A DNA stretch of 64,000 nt from Ophthalmolycus amberensis (Eukaryota > Chordata > Actinopteri > Perciformes > Zoarcidae): the NCBI GenBank assembly GCA_024529925.1, contig JAFEUB010001066.1, positions 434,001 to 498,000 of the forward strand. The letters run 5' to 3'. The translations under genes were made by a program, and so were the position numbers. Of this stretch, positions 46,201-60,355 are shown in pieces. How positions within the stretch are numbered: position 1 is the first letter of the stretch; every line of letters begins with the position of its first letter. The notes under the pieces are model-generated. The model searched no databases. It saw only the letters and a program-made list of their open reading frames with translations, and had not been told where the DNA came from.

Positions 46201-48538
46201 TCGTGCCTCAATTACACCTGGACTACTAACTGCAGCCTTTTGACACCAGGCACAGACTGGAGGCTTAATTCTGACTGACAGCTACCAAATGGCAAAATCC
46301 CATGAAAGGCCCCATCTATACACAACTGGGTTAGCCTATGACCCTGAATAAACAGTATCCCAGCCATCCACCTCTCCTCTTTCCCAGCCTCATCAATGAG
46401 GTAATCAATAGCTAGTGACTACTGATTGATGACTCTTACTCATTTGCTGTACATTCACAGCTAGTGGTGGGGTGAGATGGAGTTGGCCTGTCACGCGCAC
46501 GCACACACACACACACTTTTTGTGGACCCCTGCTGACAGACAGTAATGAGGGTTGACAGTCCGGCAAACCCTTAACTGTTTTCTTTCTCGCATACACAAA
46601 CACAAGCACTTGTATTATTCTATTTTTTACTACATTTTCTTTGAAAGTCCTGTCTAGCCGCACTAACATTTTAACACTGTGATCACATGAGTCAGATATT
46701 TTTGCAGATATCTAGTGTTGTCTTCTAGTGCCTAGTGTTGCCTAGCCTTTTTCTTATTATTAGCCTGTCATTTAAAATAAGATGACGAGGTTGTCAGTGC
46801 GACATAGGAATTCATGTATTTTTCTTTATTATTCTCAACCACTTTTTAAAAAAAAACAATTTTTTATTTATGTTATCTTTTCGCAATTAAATGAGGAAAG
46901 GAAAAAAAAGGAAAAAAATAATGATGATACAATTTTATCATATTGTTTTAACCCGTCCCCAGTAGGGTTGGGTACCGAAACTCGGTGCCAGCACTGATCA
47001 GTCTTTAAACAAAAAAATACAAACAACAAAAACAATAAACAAATAAATTAACTAAATAAATTAACTAAATAATATCTAACTCGGTTGACCCGGCCTGACT
47101 GATCCTACTGTCCTGTTCTGGAGCTCCCTGATGGTGCCCTGGTCCTGGTTTGCTGCCAGTGGACGGGGCGATACTGCCCCTGACTTTGTTTACGTTAAAA
47201 GCATTTTCTTTTTCCAGACGTTATTATTTTATAATTTATGTAATTTGCCCTCATTTATGTACTTTCCTATGTTTTTGTTTTTTGTTTTTTTTCATCTCAA
47301 AAGGCTCAAGGACACACACACACGCGCACACACGCACGCACACACACACACACACCATTCTCCCATACACTGACTATATGTTGTTTGCTGGATTGTATGC
47401 ACTGTTCTTGCCGTCCTCTTGTTGTTATGTCTATGTATTGTCTCTTGTCATGCAATAAATTAATTAATAAAAAATATATATAAAAAAGACGAGATACACA
47501 GAATAATTTGTGAAACAGTCTAAAGTTATGTTAGCTGACTGAAACGTTACTTTCAGAATCAGTAATAAGGGATAAGCAAACCAGGTTTTGCCGACACGAC
47601 TCATAAAATGAAACATATCCCTCAGCTTAATTTGTTTATCGGTTAACGATTAAGTAGCTTGCGAAGTTATTAGCATGTTACATTGTCTTCATTAGCTTGA
47701 ATTACAGGAAGATTGCAGATATCTGCGATAATACCTGAATCATGTGAACACAAATGAGCCAAAGAAACCTAACTACATTTTAGCTCAACAAGCCAAAAGA
47801 ATGTATGGTTGGGTTTTTCCTTTCACCCCTATTCCAATCTCCTGTTGTGTTTACCATTTAGAGAGTGCGGGTGCAACATGCCAGACTCGCAGCCTTCTTT
47901 TTCAAAATATATATTTTTAGTTTTCTGTCTCTTCAAATGTATTGCACAATAAACATAATATGAAAAAGGGATGTTGTTGTTTCAGTGACATTAAATTGTA
48001 CCTGCTGACACTGAGGATGAGGTCAATGATGGTATCTGCTGTAACCTGCCTTCTCCCAACCATGCGTACACATCAACTTATAGAATGGCACCCACAGTGC
48101 ACAATTTCAGACATAAATATAGAAAAATCAATAAATTATTCAGATAGAAATACATTTTAAGATAGCACATAGCCGACTTCAATAACCCACAAACCATGGC
48201 AACAACAAGTATGTTCTAGCTGTGTGCATCACTTTTTAGTGTCCCCTGGAAACACTTTCCGTTATGTGTTTCTGGTTGTGTTTTCTGTATTTGCAACATA
48301 TTTCTGTATTTGGTTTGTGTATTTTTTTTCTGTATTTGGTTTTGCTTTCTGTATTTGGTTTTTTGGAATGCATTGAGCTCTCAGGGCCAGCATTCCAAGA
48401 ACAATTTTCAGGAAGATGATAGAAATATATATACAGCCAAAAACAAGGAAAATGAAGCAGAGCAAAAAGGTAAAACTAATCAACGATGAACAACAACATA
48501 CAATATATACAAGTCAGACGGTTTCTGTACATTGCAAA

Positions 48539-48608
<70 letters not shown>

Positions 48609-50690
48609 GCCAATCTGTGTGCCCTGGAGTAAACCATGTACTTCTCTAATAGGATTTAGGACTGTGGATGAAAACATTGTCAGGTGCACCAGGTGGCTGT
48701 GTCCGAGCTCATCTACAGCAGCTGCCCGATTCATAGCTCATCCAAATATCTACAAGGAGGCCTTGAGGTAAAAATCCAATTGGGATCTTGACTGAGGGGG
48801 CTCTCATTCTGTAGCTCAGGTGCAGTCTTGTTCCACATTTCTCCTCTCAAGCTCCTCCACATCCCGTGCTGCATTGGTCCAAAGATGGTCTTCCTAAATT
48901 AAGACTGCTAAACAGACAGAAGAGGCCAAAATTGTAGAGTTATTAAACCATGAATGTAAAAATAGCTGGAATGGTTATAACCAATTAGCAGGAAATTTAA
49001 TAGGGAAGATCAGGAAAAATGAAGTCGTTTTGCAGTTTGAGATGTTCATATTGTATTGATGTTGTGTTATACAATAGCATCAATAGCCAATTTAAATGAA
49101 TGGTGATATTGTTAGGCCATAAGAATACATGTTTTATTATATTGTCCTACAATTTGAATTGCAGAGTCAAACAGTCAATCATTTCAATATAATCATGAAG
49201 TGTCAATTATATAGAGTTTTCAAACACAAATTTTTAAAGTAATGAAATATTCAATCCATTGGGGAAAAACTGAGATTTGGATAACAGCAGACTAACTGCA
49301 CATGATTCCCATGGCAGGTCTGGACCACACGTGAATTGTGTTCGACAAAAATTCTAAATACTAAAAAAATTATTATTGCAGCAAGTTCTCCTGAATTACT
49401 CGTACAAGCAACTTAACAACAAATTTGTTGGTATTAGTTCTTTCAAGAGGCCCATTGAGTGTCAATGAGAAATAAGAGAGAAAATATATGCGGCAAAGCT
49501 TAGTGGTATTGACCCAGAACTCTGATATGCATTACTATGTGATTCGACCAGCCCAAAATCTGCAGATTAAGTGCCAGGCCAAGTTGTGATGATGTTATGC
49601 TCAGGCTTCAGCCCAATGGCCTTCAGTTGTCAGAGGGATACAACTTTGGACTGTCACTTCCAAGATAATTTCCAAGATATTTGTTATACACAGCATACAC
49701 CGTACATACAGCTAGTATGTACGGTGACAAGTATGACAACATTTGGGTGTCCAAATGTTGTCTGTCAGTTTGTTTCCATGAATGTGTGTGTCTGTGGAAT
49801 TTGGTTAACCAACTAAAAACGAACAACCTCTTCCAACTCAAAGCGGACTTTCAAAGCAACCTTATGTCTAAATGTTTGTCTAATCTATAATGCTGACCTC
49901 GTTTCAGATGTCACAAGTGAAAGGAAGACTGTGCGGTGTGCAAACATGCTTACCTCACAAAGGAAGCCAGATTCCTGCACTACACTTGCAGTAAACTAGC
50001 ACAGCACCTACAAAAGGACACTTTGTCATGCAGGCTATTATATATACAATGTGGTGTTAATTGCGCAGATAGAGGACTTCGATCCATGACTGCCAGCTCT
50101 GGATGTTTGGCTATTCTCACCTGCCACAATCAGTGTCTGATCGATAGTGGTAGAGGAATTTCTCAATCAATTTTTGATGAAAAGCAGAGAAAAGCAGCAG
50201 CCTTGAGAAGCCTGTGTTGGTATCACATCCTTGTACTTAAAAGAAAAAACAAGCTGCAAACGTTACAGATGTCAAAAGAGGTCTTTGATTTGATTTCACA
50301 ATGTGAAAGGTGTTGGTCACAGTGATGAACCGACAGAGAATCACGACCAACACTGCAGTTCCCCTAAGCTCTACGGTGCCCATTTTCTCAGGAGTTGTAG
50401 AGACCAAAGATAGAGCTAAAACAAGAGTTACTATTAGAGAAACGCTTGAAATTCCCATTTTGGCTCCAAGTAGGGCGCCTTAAATTGAATGCAGGCTGCC
50501 GGAAACTGACTAAGGTCCAGTATGGTCCAAAGACTGGTTTGGGGGACATGCCTCCAGTTGAGCGACAGACGGCAGCCTTAACATCTCTGGGTCCAGAGTG
50601 TATGACTGTTAATCCATGTTGAAAGAGTGCGAGAAGATCGACTGGTGTTTCAGACTCACAGTGCAGCAACTCAACCAGTCCACTCAGGCG
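46200..50690. other. Gene-free stretch with microsatellites
   Basis: CA runs at 46490-46517 and 47316-47354, a long GT run at 48542-48608, and an 11-bp-arm hairpin at 49698-49726. AGGGTTGGGTACCGAAACTC (46963) and the ATAAATTAATTAATAAAAAA end near 47455 look like retroelement or MITE pieces. No coding frame is credible. Confidence 0.5.
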
Positions 50691-50714
50691 ATGTATTCAC
50701 CATTTTATTGACAG

Positions 50715-51085
50715 CTTGTCATCGTGGAGGTGGATGCTTCGGATGTGGGTATCGGGGCCATCCTCTCGCAGCGGACCAACAAGGTTCATCCATCCCTCTG
50801 CTTTCCTGTCCCGCAAACTCCCGTCGGCCTAGTCACACTATGATGTGGGGAAACGGCAGTGATGGTCGTGCTGGAGGAGTGGTGGCCCTGGTTTGAAGGA
50901 GCAGAGCAACCATTCCTGGTTTGGACTGACCACAAAAACCTGCAGTACATCCGGTCAGTCAAGCAGCTTAGCGCCTGACAAGCCAGGTGGGCCCTTTTCT
51001 TTAAACCGTTTTTATTTTACCTGGTCCTCCCGCCCTGTTTCCAAAGACCTCAAACCCAATGCTCTGTCCCGGCTGTTTGACCTTA
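50715..51085 (+). pseudogene. RNase H fragment of a second Ty3/gypsy chromovirus
   Basis: The frame from 50715 reads LVIVEVDASDVGIGAILSQR; after a short gap come VLEEWWPWFEGAEQPFLVWT, DHKNLQYIRSVKQLSA and then QARWALFF. These are the RNase H motifs that follow RT in gypsy pol (DAS...GAVLSQ, WTDHKNL). Stops and shifts interrupt it. No LTR or other domain of the same element is visible nearby. It is on the opposite strand from the 5.4-9 kb element and much more decayed. Confidence 0.85.
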
Positions 51086-51099
51086 TGTCTGCTCACAGC

Positions 51100-52820
51100 T
51101 CTCCTTTCAGCATCCTGCCCTCATCTTGTGTGCTGGGAGCCCCTACATGGAGAAGATCAGGCAGATTCTCTTTAGAAACATGCTCCGCTACAAGAAGATG
51201 GGTGAGCGCTGACAGGCCCAAGCCCCCGACTATCAACCAGGACAGAAAGTCATTTTTTGGTATGTTGATGATGGCAATATTCAAGGTAAAGACCATGATG
51301 ACGGTCATCGTTCAACCTCATTTATCCATAGTTAAATTTAGAACTTGTGTTCTTGTCAGAACTGTGAGAAAGTTTCAATCAGAACTTTGATTAATCATTT
51401 AGATCAGTGAAATCTGCATTTAGTAGGTCACTTTTTCTGTCCATAAGATTTATTATTAAAAACTGCATATATGTATTGATGGAGCAGAGTGATAGTTTTA
51501 TCAAGTCAAAATATAGACCTTTATTCATGTATTGCACACACAGAAAAGGAGCAAGAGTCCTCAGGAAATAAAGCCATTGTGAATGGATGGATGTGTGTCA
51601 CCCAAATACATTTTTCAGCATACCTAATTGGCAATTTGTTACCATAGCAACACAACAAAACAGGATAATGTATGTCCAATTAACAGCGTGTACATTGCTG
51701 TTTTATAGTCTCTGCTCAGCGAGGAGCATTTTCTTGTTAGCTTATTGCAAATTGCAAAAAGCACAAGAGTGAGCTCATTTACCTAAGCGCTATGACTGAC
51801 TATGTTTAAGAGACTTTTAAAAGGTTTGCCATCTCTCCATGCCAGTTTAATGTTGTTCCAGACACAGTGGGTAACAGGCAGGATAATTAAAATACCTACA
51901 AGACAAATGGAAAGCATTAACATGAATACAACTTCTATTAGCACCTGCACACTGAGCCTGATATTTTTGTGCAATGATTTGTCACAACATCTGAAGCTGG
52001 TCTTTGTTCACAGGAGATGCCTTCAATTTGGGCTGGTGAATATGCACTGTGTCAGAGTTTGTATATCAGCCAATGTACAGTATCTTTGCAAATGTTCGAA
52101 ACAGACAAATAAAGCAAGGCAATAATAAAAATGTGTTCCCCACAAGTGATGCACTTACCTCTGAGCCAACTAATAGCCAGTTTTGCATATCTAAACATGC
52201 CTAAATGTCTTAAGCAACCCCCAAAACCTGGAAGGTGAAAGACAAGGAGTGAAGAACAAATATGCAACAACCTGATAATTAATGAAACATTAATAGGTAG
52301 TTTCAGAATAACTCTGAATCTATTGTACATGAGTTACAAGAGAACAGACAGGGAAATACTATATTAATAAAGGTCTTCATGATTATCTGACCATTTCTTA
52401 CCCTTTTGCACTCCACAAAGGAAAGTATGTTGTTGGTCTTTTTGGAAACAGGGACAATGGTGAACATACCAAACCATTCTCATCCCAACTCATCACATAC
52501 TGACGCTCCCAACGTGTCATATACTGATGCAGACTAAGTGGCATCTCTTTCTAACGCAATGGATAGCCCAGCACTTAAAGCTATTGTGCTCCACTACAGT
52601 CACAGTAAACGTGCATTCAAACACAAAACAATTTAGTTAGTTTTAGGAAAAGGATATGTAAAATGTTGCACTTGCCCTGAGAGATAAAAATATATATGTA
52701 AATGCATAGGTATATAAAATCAGGAAAGAATCATAAAAGCCATAAACCCATTAAACATAAAACTAATTTATTAGCAATGATATCTAAATCATTGATATCA
52801 ACTAAATATTCATATAATTA
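51100..52820. other. No gene seen
   Basis: AT-rich, with no recognisable coding or repeat structure apart from short A-rich tails (AATAAAGCAAGGCAATAATA near 52107). Confidence 0.5.
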
Positions 52821-52821
52821 G

Positions 52822-53010
52822 TGTAGCACCCCGTTGCCACAGAGACCCGGTTCAAAACACCGTAAAGGCACGTACACACAGGAAGCAGTGCTGTGAAAAT
52901 ATAAATCTTTTATTGGTACAAATATAACTATGTGGAGTAACCAGTGACAGCTGGTTTAGCGGGCAGGAGGAGTTCACAGACCATGCGCTCAGATCGGCAT
53001 CACAAACTAT
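52822..53010 (-). repeat. Possible partial LTR
   Basis: Read on the minus strand, ACCAATAAAAGATTTATATT is followed about 80 bases later by GGCAACGGGGTGCTACA, a layout like the polyadenylation signal, R/U5 and CA end of a gypsy LTR. The TG-starting outer end and a target duplication were not found, so this is at best a truncated or solo LTR. Confidence 0.3.
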
Positions 53011-53950
53011 TTAAAGCAAAAGAAACAAAACAAACGACCAAGGCAGCGTCTCACTAACTAGAAAAGAAATGAAAATGAAAACATAAGTAATCACAAACAA
53101 CTGCCAATAAACAGAAAACAAACCCAAAAAGATTGGAACTGTGTGACTTTTCAAGAACTGCAAAAAACTAGGGCACCATTAAGCAGCTGGTTCTGATGAG
53201 CATTTTGTTAGCAGAAAGGCAGCCAAGCCATCCGGCCCCGATGATTTCCTATTGCAAACTTTACTAAAAATGGTCTGTACCTGTGGTTTAATTTCTAGCC
53301 AGTAAGAGGAACCAGCAATGATAATAGAATCTAAGGCCTCCGCCCCCTCCTGAAATAAAGTGGTGTCTCAAATCTGAGAAAAAAAGTCATTCAGTTTGTC
53401 AGCTCTGTCGAGTTCAGAGTGACAAGCTGTTTCCTGTCAGAGTTCATGTTTCTTATGTTTTTCAAACAATCCCAAAACCTTGAACTGTCCATTGAGCTCT
53501 GTTCGATAGCAGATCAATGTTTCTTTCTTGTCTTCCTCAGAAGATGATTAGGTTGTTTTTGTGCTGTGCCCACACCGTCTATATTCCTAAAAGCCTGTTA
53601 TTCAGCACACGATTCAAATGATTAGCAAATGTCTTTTTATTTGAATATTTGCTTTGATTATTGGCAATATTCATTTGAATAATAAGAGCTTGTGTGAGAA
53701 AGTTAAACAGGTGATAATTCCTTCTCTAATATCTATTTTATATTGCTAAAACATCTCCTTCAAACAAATATATTTATTAAAGTTTCTCGCCAAAACTTTC
53801 ATGTTACGAGATTACACCTGAACACATCATGATAATGTTACCTTCGCCCAAAACTCATTTTGACTGAATAGAACTTGAATGCATGATAATGTAACTCAAT
53901 GCAGCCTCTGTCAATGATAGCTGATAGCTCTGTTATTTAGCCAAGCGGGA
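53010..53950. other. No gene seen
   Basis: AT-rich and apparently unique, with decayed repeat-like sequence around 53200-53580. Confidence 0.5.
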
Positions 53951-53954
53951 CTGT

Positions 53955-54070
53955 GCTGGGACGGCAGGGTTATAGTGGTGAGCACTGACACCTCACAGCA
54001 AGAGGGGTCCTGATTTGATCCCGCCCTTTTGTGTGGAGTTTTTTGCAGGTTTCTCCGGGTTGGTGGCTGA
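53955..54070 (+). repeat. tRNA-derived SINE fragment
   Basis: GGGACGGCAGGGTTATAGTGG and TGAGCACTGACACCTCACAG, with A box TAGTGGTGAGCACTG (53973) and B box GATTTGATCCC (54012-54022), then TGTGTGGAGTTTTTTGCAGG. This is the widespread fish SINE with the 'cctcacagcaagaaggt' head, cut short after the 'tctccgggt' segment. Confidence 0.75.
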
Positions 54071-54732
54071 GCTTGCCCTTAGAGACCTAGTGAAGAGCTC
54101 AGACATCCGTAAGGAGCTAGGAGAAGAACAGCAGTTCCTTTGCAAAGAAAAGGAGCCAGTTAATGTGGTCCCTGCCTCTGATTAGGATGTCTCCTGTATG
54201 CCTCCCTCTGGAGGTTTTCTGGGCATGTCCATCTGGGACGAGATGACAGGACAGACCCAGGGGAATTACATATCCCTTTTGGGGATGCCTCAGGATCTGC
54301 GAGGAAGGGCTGGAGAACATGGTTTGGGAGGACATCTTAAACCAAATACCTTGCACTGAATCACTTCATTGTAATATTTACAAACAAATTGGGCTTTTGG
54401 TGTAAGGCTAGAGGAAGGGTCAAACGTTCACTACGACAGCATTCATCATCTTTATCATGTTGTGTGTAAAGTTGATAACTTGGCCTAATGGAGAAAATGT
54501 GTTAAATTCCATTGCAATCTGCCAGTATTTTGTTTTTACAAGTAGAAATGTTGACCTGATGGATGATGTGTTGATGGTGGCAAGTGCTAAACCCAAATAG
54601 AAAAAATATTTTTCAAAATGTCTTGTTATAACGTGATACAGTAAATTAGAAAATGTTTTATGCTACATTTACTCAAAGATCAGCATCAGTCCTATATACT
54701 CTACAATATGGAATTATAATAACTTAATAATT

Positions 54733-54946
54733 TGCATTACAGTCATTTAGCAGACTCTTTTATCCAAAGCGCCTTACAATTCAGATTCTATCACATATCT
54801 ACACCGTAGGCACAGCTACGGGAGCAATTTTGGGGTTAAGTGTCTTGCTCAAGGACACATCGACATGCGACTAGCAGAGCCGGGGATCGAACCGCTGATC
54901 TTCTGATTGAAGGACGGCCCTGCTCTCCACTTAGCCAAAGTCACCC
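54733..54946 (-). repeat. tRNA-derived SINE
   Basis: On the minus strand the head has A box TGGCTAAGTGGAGAGCA (54937-54921) and B box GGTTCGATCCC (54893-54883). It is followed by TGTCCTTGAGCAAGACACTT, CCCCAAAATTGCTCCCG and the end GGCGCTTTGGATAAAAGAGT with CTGCTAAATGACTGTAATGC. Head, body and tail are all present, so it is nearly full length. Confidence 0.88.
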
Positions 54947-55740
54947 CCAATTTCCCCCCATTGGGGCCAAAGCAACCGAGTTTCCCTGGGTGAACCTGTG
55001 CAGTTATACTCACTGTTGACAGCCTAAGCTGCATATGGGATGGGTTGGGGAATGGAGAGGAAGGTGTGTGTGACTCAAGCAGTTGAACACGCCGCAGCAT
55101 ATCGGTAAACACCGTTAATCACAGGTTAGCAGATGAGAACGTTAATTGCAACGGCGGAAATAACAAGACCCAGAGGATGCCTCTATTTATCGACACCCCC
55201 ACTGTTACTGATAAGGGCCAGATGGGTGTAGGTGTTTGTGTGTGCGCGTGTGCGCGTGTGCGCGCGTGTGCGTGCGTGTGTTCACACTGAAAAGTGAGGA
55301 GTGTCTGGATGAAAGCGGTGACGAGGGGGATTTAATGTTAAATATGAGCTTACCAACACGTTGCTTTGTTGTCTACCACTCACATCTTTCTCTCTGAATA
55401 AGACACACACACACAGACACACATAACCAAAGTGACTTGCAAAACCGTCAGCCAAACTATGATTTAGACAGACAACTTCATGAGCTTTAGACAATGTCTG
55501 ATTACAATAAATACTTTGGAGTGACGCTTGTCCAACTGCTTTTTTTGTATTTTATTCCAGTTTCATACATTTTTAACTAAGCAACAACCTATTGGCAGTA
55601 TTGGTAGAGACAAAGCCTTTTTTTCTTATTGTCAAGGCCCCAGTTTTCTCTATTGTTCTGACAAACGCAAAATTCATTGTGAATACTGTGTTAACATAAG
55701 AGAGTCAGGGATGTGTTAAGAGGACTGGATACTGTGTTGC
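54947..55740. other. No gene seen; GTGC-rich microsatellite
   Basis: A GTGCGC/GTGTGC alternating purine-pyrimidine run at about 55232-55280 can adopt Z-DNA. No coding sequence. Confidence 0.55.
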
Positions 55741-55749
55741 ATGATGGCG

Positions 55750-56350
55750 CCCTAATCATTCTAGTAAAAGGTGCTCACTGGGTGCATACACCCAAAGGTC
55801 CCTCTGGCTTCCATGTTATGGGCTTCCTCCCTGTCAAGACTTCAAAATGCGGGGCAATTTCTTTTCAAATTTTGGAAGGAATTCCTCCCTAATATTTCTA
55901 AAGATTTTACATTGTGTTAGAAAGTAAAATTCTGTGTCTACAGCTCCCTCATTACAAAGACAGAACAGCCTGCCATCTGTGGGCAGACCTTCTCTGTTGC
56001 CAGACTATGGTCACTCAGTCTGTACATCGCCAATGTCTCTCAGGTTCTTATCAGTTACTGTGGTTTGGTAGTCTGCCACAGTATACTGTATCTGTAGGGC
56101 AGGAGAGGTCCGGCCATCAGGAAGTTTGGGAAGACTCGCAAGTGGAGATCCATTCCAGGCCTTGATCTTTTTTTGAAAGGTCATTTTGGTCTTCTTCATG
56201 TTAACTGTTCGGGTCCAGGTCCGACAATACTGATGGAGAAGATCCAGGCTCTGCTGAAAACCTTCTTTAGTAGGAGACACTAACTGCTGACTGCAAGGGC
56301 GTAGGTTTGCATAGGGTCCATAGGGACTAGTCACGACCAAACTTTGGGAA
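55750..56350 (-). mobile_element. LINE fragment: RT segment plus C-terminal zinc motif
   Basis: On the minus strand an RT piece reads VSPTKEGFQQSLDLLHQYCR and VNMKKTKMTFQKK, the region just after the YADD box in non-LTR elements. Further downstream LCNEGAVDTEFYFLTQCKIF and RNIREEFLPKFEKKLP match the C-terminal C-x-E-x-x-F-x-x-x-C motif of such elements. The part between is deleted or scrambled (RSTI-type remnants at 56040-56160). A TGA/TAA-rich tail follows. Clade cannot be fixed from these pieces. Confidence 0.75.
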
Positions 56351-57420
56351 AGACACAATTGTCCCCACCAATATTTCCCCACCAAATTCACGGTAAACGC
56401 ATTCAAACGGCACAGATCGGGAGCGAAGGACTTTGAAAGTTAGCGGAAACATTAACGTGAGACAACATCCGGTTTCTTCAGACGGACATCCGGTTTTCAG
56501 AATAAGATGCTAACAAAGTATGAATTATAGTCACATTAAGTATAAAACATGCTACCTGCGTCTCGTGAGTTAAAGGGAAAATACATCTAAATTGTGGGTA
56601 AAGTGTCTTTATTCTTTGATCGCTGGGTCACCAACATCACCTCTGAGTTACAGCATTATATTGATAAACAGTAGAGCTGCATTCACATGCTCTGACTGTC
56701 ATGAAGACAGAAGACAGACATTTTTGCTGAAACGTGCTGAAACGTTTTATTCCTGTTGCACAGCAGTGGAACGTTTCACATACAGTCACACACTGAGCAC
56801 AGATATAGAAGAGATAGAACTGCTACTGTGTAAAGGGAATACTGCTGTTAACAAGAACCTTATTTGTTTAAAGTGTTTACAAACCAAATGTTATTGACCA
56901 TTTGTTCATATAGCAGTACTTTTAAAATAAAAGTGCGCAATACACTACTTTTGAATTCATTATTGAACTTTGCCATAACAATGAGATTAATCGCGATTAA
57001 TCGCAAAAAATCCCTGTGATTAATTGCGATTAAAAATTGTAATCGTTGCCCAGCACTATAATTGCATAAAGGAGGAAAGCACTTTATTTGTAGTAGTACA
57101 GTTGAAAAGTGCTGCAGAATAGATTTATTTTCAATTTCTTTTGTCTTTTTTTGTCTGCACAATTGGGAAAAGTGTTTTATATATATTTTGGATATAGAAT
57201 ATACTGTTACTGTACATTTGCATTTTAGCAGAACATTTTTTATTCATTTATTTAATTATTTATTATCATTATTATTTATTTAGTGCAGTTCCAAGTTACA
57301 CAAATGTTAATATATTTTAATAAAGTTTGCCTGTTCAACGTAATATCAACCAGGGGCGTCGTTAGGCCTATTTGAGGGGGGCCTCAAATGTTCTTCAGCC
57401 CCCCCAAATTATTTGACATT
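56296..57420. repeat. Ends of further fish transposons (partial)
   Basis: AAGGGCGTAGGTTTGCATAGG (56296), a TTAATCGCGATTAATCGCAA block (56988-57050, ending GTTGCCCAGCACTATA) and CAGGGGCGTCGTTAGGCCTA (57352) each resemble one end of hAT-type fish repeats. Partner ends and target duplications were not found, so boundaries are uncertain. Confidence 0.35.
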
Positions 57421-60355
57421 ATTGGCTTAAAAAAAAAAAAAGAAAAGATAAATATTTTTATTTTGGTAATGTCATTAAATTAAACTATTGTTTCTCACAT
57501 GGACAAGTTATTTATAACTCTAACATGCTACATATGTGCGTGCATTCTGGTTTGTATGTTTTCTCCCCCTTCAAATTACAATCCAACAGCCTCATACTTA
57601 ACGATATAAAGTTGACAGTGTCAGGTCCATTCTCCATCCATTGTGTGCGGTCCCTTTAAGAATTAGGATTTGGGAGTGACGCGGATATTCTTTATTTGAG
57701 AAAAGTTCATATTTGTGTTGTCAAATTTCACTATGACCCTAAAATTCTGTCTCTTGTGTTATTACAATGAATGCAAGCAAAACTACAGAGCAAAATCACA
57801 CTCTTTCTGATTGAACCAATCTATGAACAGATGCAACTAAACTAGGTTTAATATGTTCTAGCATCTCTGTGACACAGTGCCCTCCATACAGTTTAGTACT
57901 CCTTACAATGATGTATGATAAATAAATACTCACAATTGATGTCATATAAATTTATCGCATTTATTTCATGATCACAAGGTAGGTTAACTATGTCAAATAA
58001 GATTATTTATACTGTGTATTTAAATGCTGATAGATTGATCACCACAGCAAACTGCCAGTGAAAAATGCTCTATCTATTATAAACATTGACAGAGTGAAGC
58101 AGAAAGAACATCAGTTTTTCTTTCACTCAGGTGTATTGATATTGTCCCCACACAAACAACCTGCACACAGCGACCAAAGAATCTAAATCAATCAGTGTGG
58201 CTCTATGCATCCAATAGCTGCCTAATTGATGCACTAATCCAGTCACTAAGTACTGCAGCGCTGTGGAGTCTGCCCAAAGCAAACACAACACACAAGTCAT
58301 CAATGAGCTGCTTCTCAAACAGAGTGGAGCAGGACTGACGGAACATCTATGAACTATAGATCAAGGCAGAGGTGCACACCAGGAGAGCTGCACACCTTTG
58401 GCCTGACACAACTCTGCTTTCTTATCTTTCTGAACTTCAGGAAATGAAGCTGCAACACATTTTTACTTTTCTGTAATATCATTATACACATGGGACAGAG
58501 GGGTAAGCATCACCCCACACTGAGGTCATGTCCTCTGGATGTGAGCTTGGTGGAGCTTTCATTGTACAGTTGAAAATGAACATGTGGTGGGTTTTTGGGG
58601 GTTGATTCCAATCTTTTTAGGGATCAATTAGATCTAACTGATAAGTTAGTATTTGTCCACCAGAAGGTTATTCCAGGTAGCATTCAGAATACTTTTGAAA
58701 CAACATTTTGAATCTCCATGTTGGGAAATAAAACAGCAAAAATGTATTAAGAAGAGACGGGTTAATACGGTAAACAAAATGACAGTTGATGATATCAAGA
58801 CAATTCTCTTTTTGTAATACAAGTTTTCTAAAATGTTATGTTTAAACATGCTAGTTAGGTATTATCTAATATAAACTCTTGGTGAATTTAGGAGAACTCT
58901 ACAGACGCAAATAGACAAATTAGTCAAATAAATGTTTCCACTAGTCTGAAAGAAGACGTGTTATGCAATAGCAAACAGCTTGTAAGAGATAAAAAATACC
59001 ATGTTTGAGGATTTTCTAAGTTTGAAGACTATTTTAAGTCCTTTATATTCCAGCAAAGGTTTGGTTCACCCAGGAAAAAACTCTTGCCCACATTTAGTGG
59101 CATCTATCCATGCCGAGAGTTCTCGTTTCTGAGGTTGTGAGATGTTTTTGAGATTTCTGCATGATCCCAATACAGTCGAGGTGAATAAAATAGTTTGTAG
59201 CGCTAACAACACAAAAAATGACATTCAAAAACATAGTGGCTATCTATTGCTGTCAGTTTCCAGGGTAATCCACAGATCTTGCTTTCATCATTGCAACTGT
59301 TTGTGTTGAACTTTGTGTTCTTGTTCGGGCTTAAGTGGAGACACTCGGTCAAACATTCTAACCACTAAGTTTCATCCTAAATCTCACCCAGTGGATTACT
59401 TACAAAGTTTTCTGAAATGTTATGTTTGAATGTGCAAATGGGGCATTACCTTATTAAATATGTTCTTATTCGCATGGCATGCAACATTTAATAAAGCCAG
59501 GTTTAAAATGTATTTTGTTGATATATTAGAGTCAAAGATTTTAAAGAGGGAATTCTGAAAATCTCTTTGTATCACTCCATAAATCAGTTATTTTCAACAT
59601 TCATGAAATAATCTTTCTCCATGTTTGTAGTAATACAATGTTGTATAAATCAGGCTGTGAATGATATATGAACAAGCCTCTCTGTAAAACATAGATAGGA
59701 ATGAAACTGTAAAGTTTGGTGTATATGTAAGTGCTAAGTGGAGATTTCTGGCTCAGGTGAGAAGAAGTGCTGAGCTGTTACTGGATAAAGACAAGATTAC
59801 CATTAAAGCTGTTCCTCAGTGAGGACTCAAGTTTACCACAGGTCCTTTCAGCATGCAGCGGAGACAGCAGAGGGGGAGGAGTGGTATTAGAAGGCAGCAG
59901 GAGATAGGAATCGATCGTGGAAGTGTGTTCCTCCCCACCAACACCGAGATTAAAGGAGAAGCCTGCGCAGAAGAATGTCCTACTGAGTAATTACAAGAGC
60001 ACCTCTCTTAACACACACACACAAGTGACCCGACTTTCATGCCTACCCGTGTTAATAATCAGTGCTCATAATGAACAGAATCCATAGGTCTGCTGGGTTA
60101 AGGTCCTCAACAACCTTGCTCCAAGCAACAACGGCCAAGGGCCAGCATGAAGAGGTTTCCTGATGCTCGAGCTGTGCTACGCTACTGCCCCCCTGTGGAC
60201 ACACTGGGCAAAGACAACCTCCAGTGAATTCCCATTGTTTCACTTGACTGTTTCAGGAGACTAAACCCGTCTTTAGCAGCTTCTGAGACAGACATGACAC
60301 GTTATGAGCAAAGGTTATTCACATCCTTGTATGTATTATGCAATTTAATGTCATT
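57420..60355. other. Gene-free AT-rich stretch
   Basis: No coding frame or intact repeat recognised. Confidence 0.55.

Noticed and set aside
49698..49726. Hairpin with 11-bp arms
   Set aside because: Perfect but short and isolated; arms of this length are expected occasionally in 64 kb of AT-rich DNA.
49936..50325. A 129-codon plus-strand frame
   Set aside because: No family resemblance, no splice context and ordinary intergenic composition.
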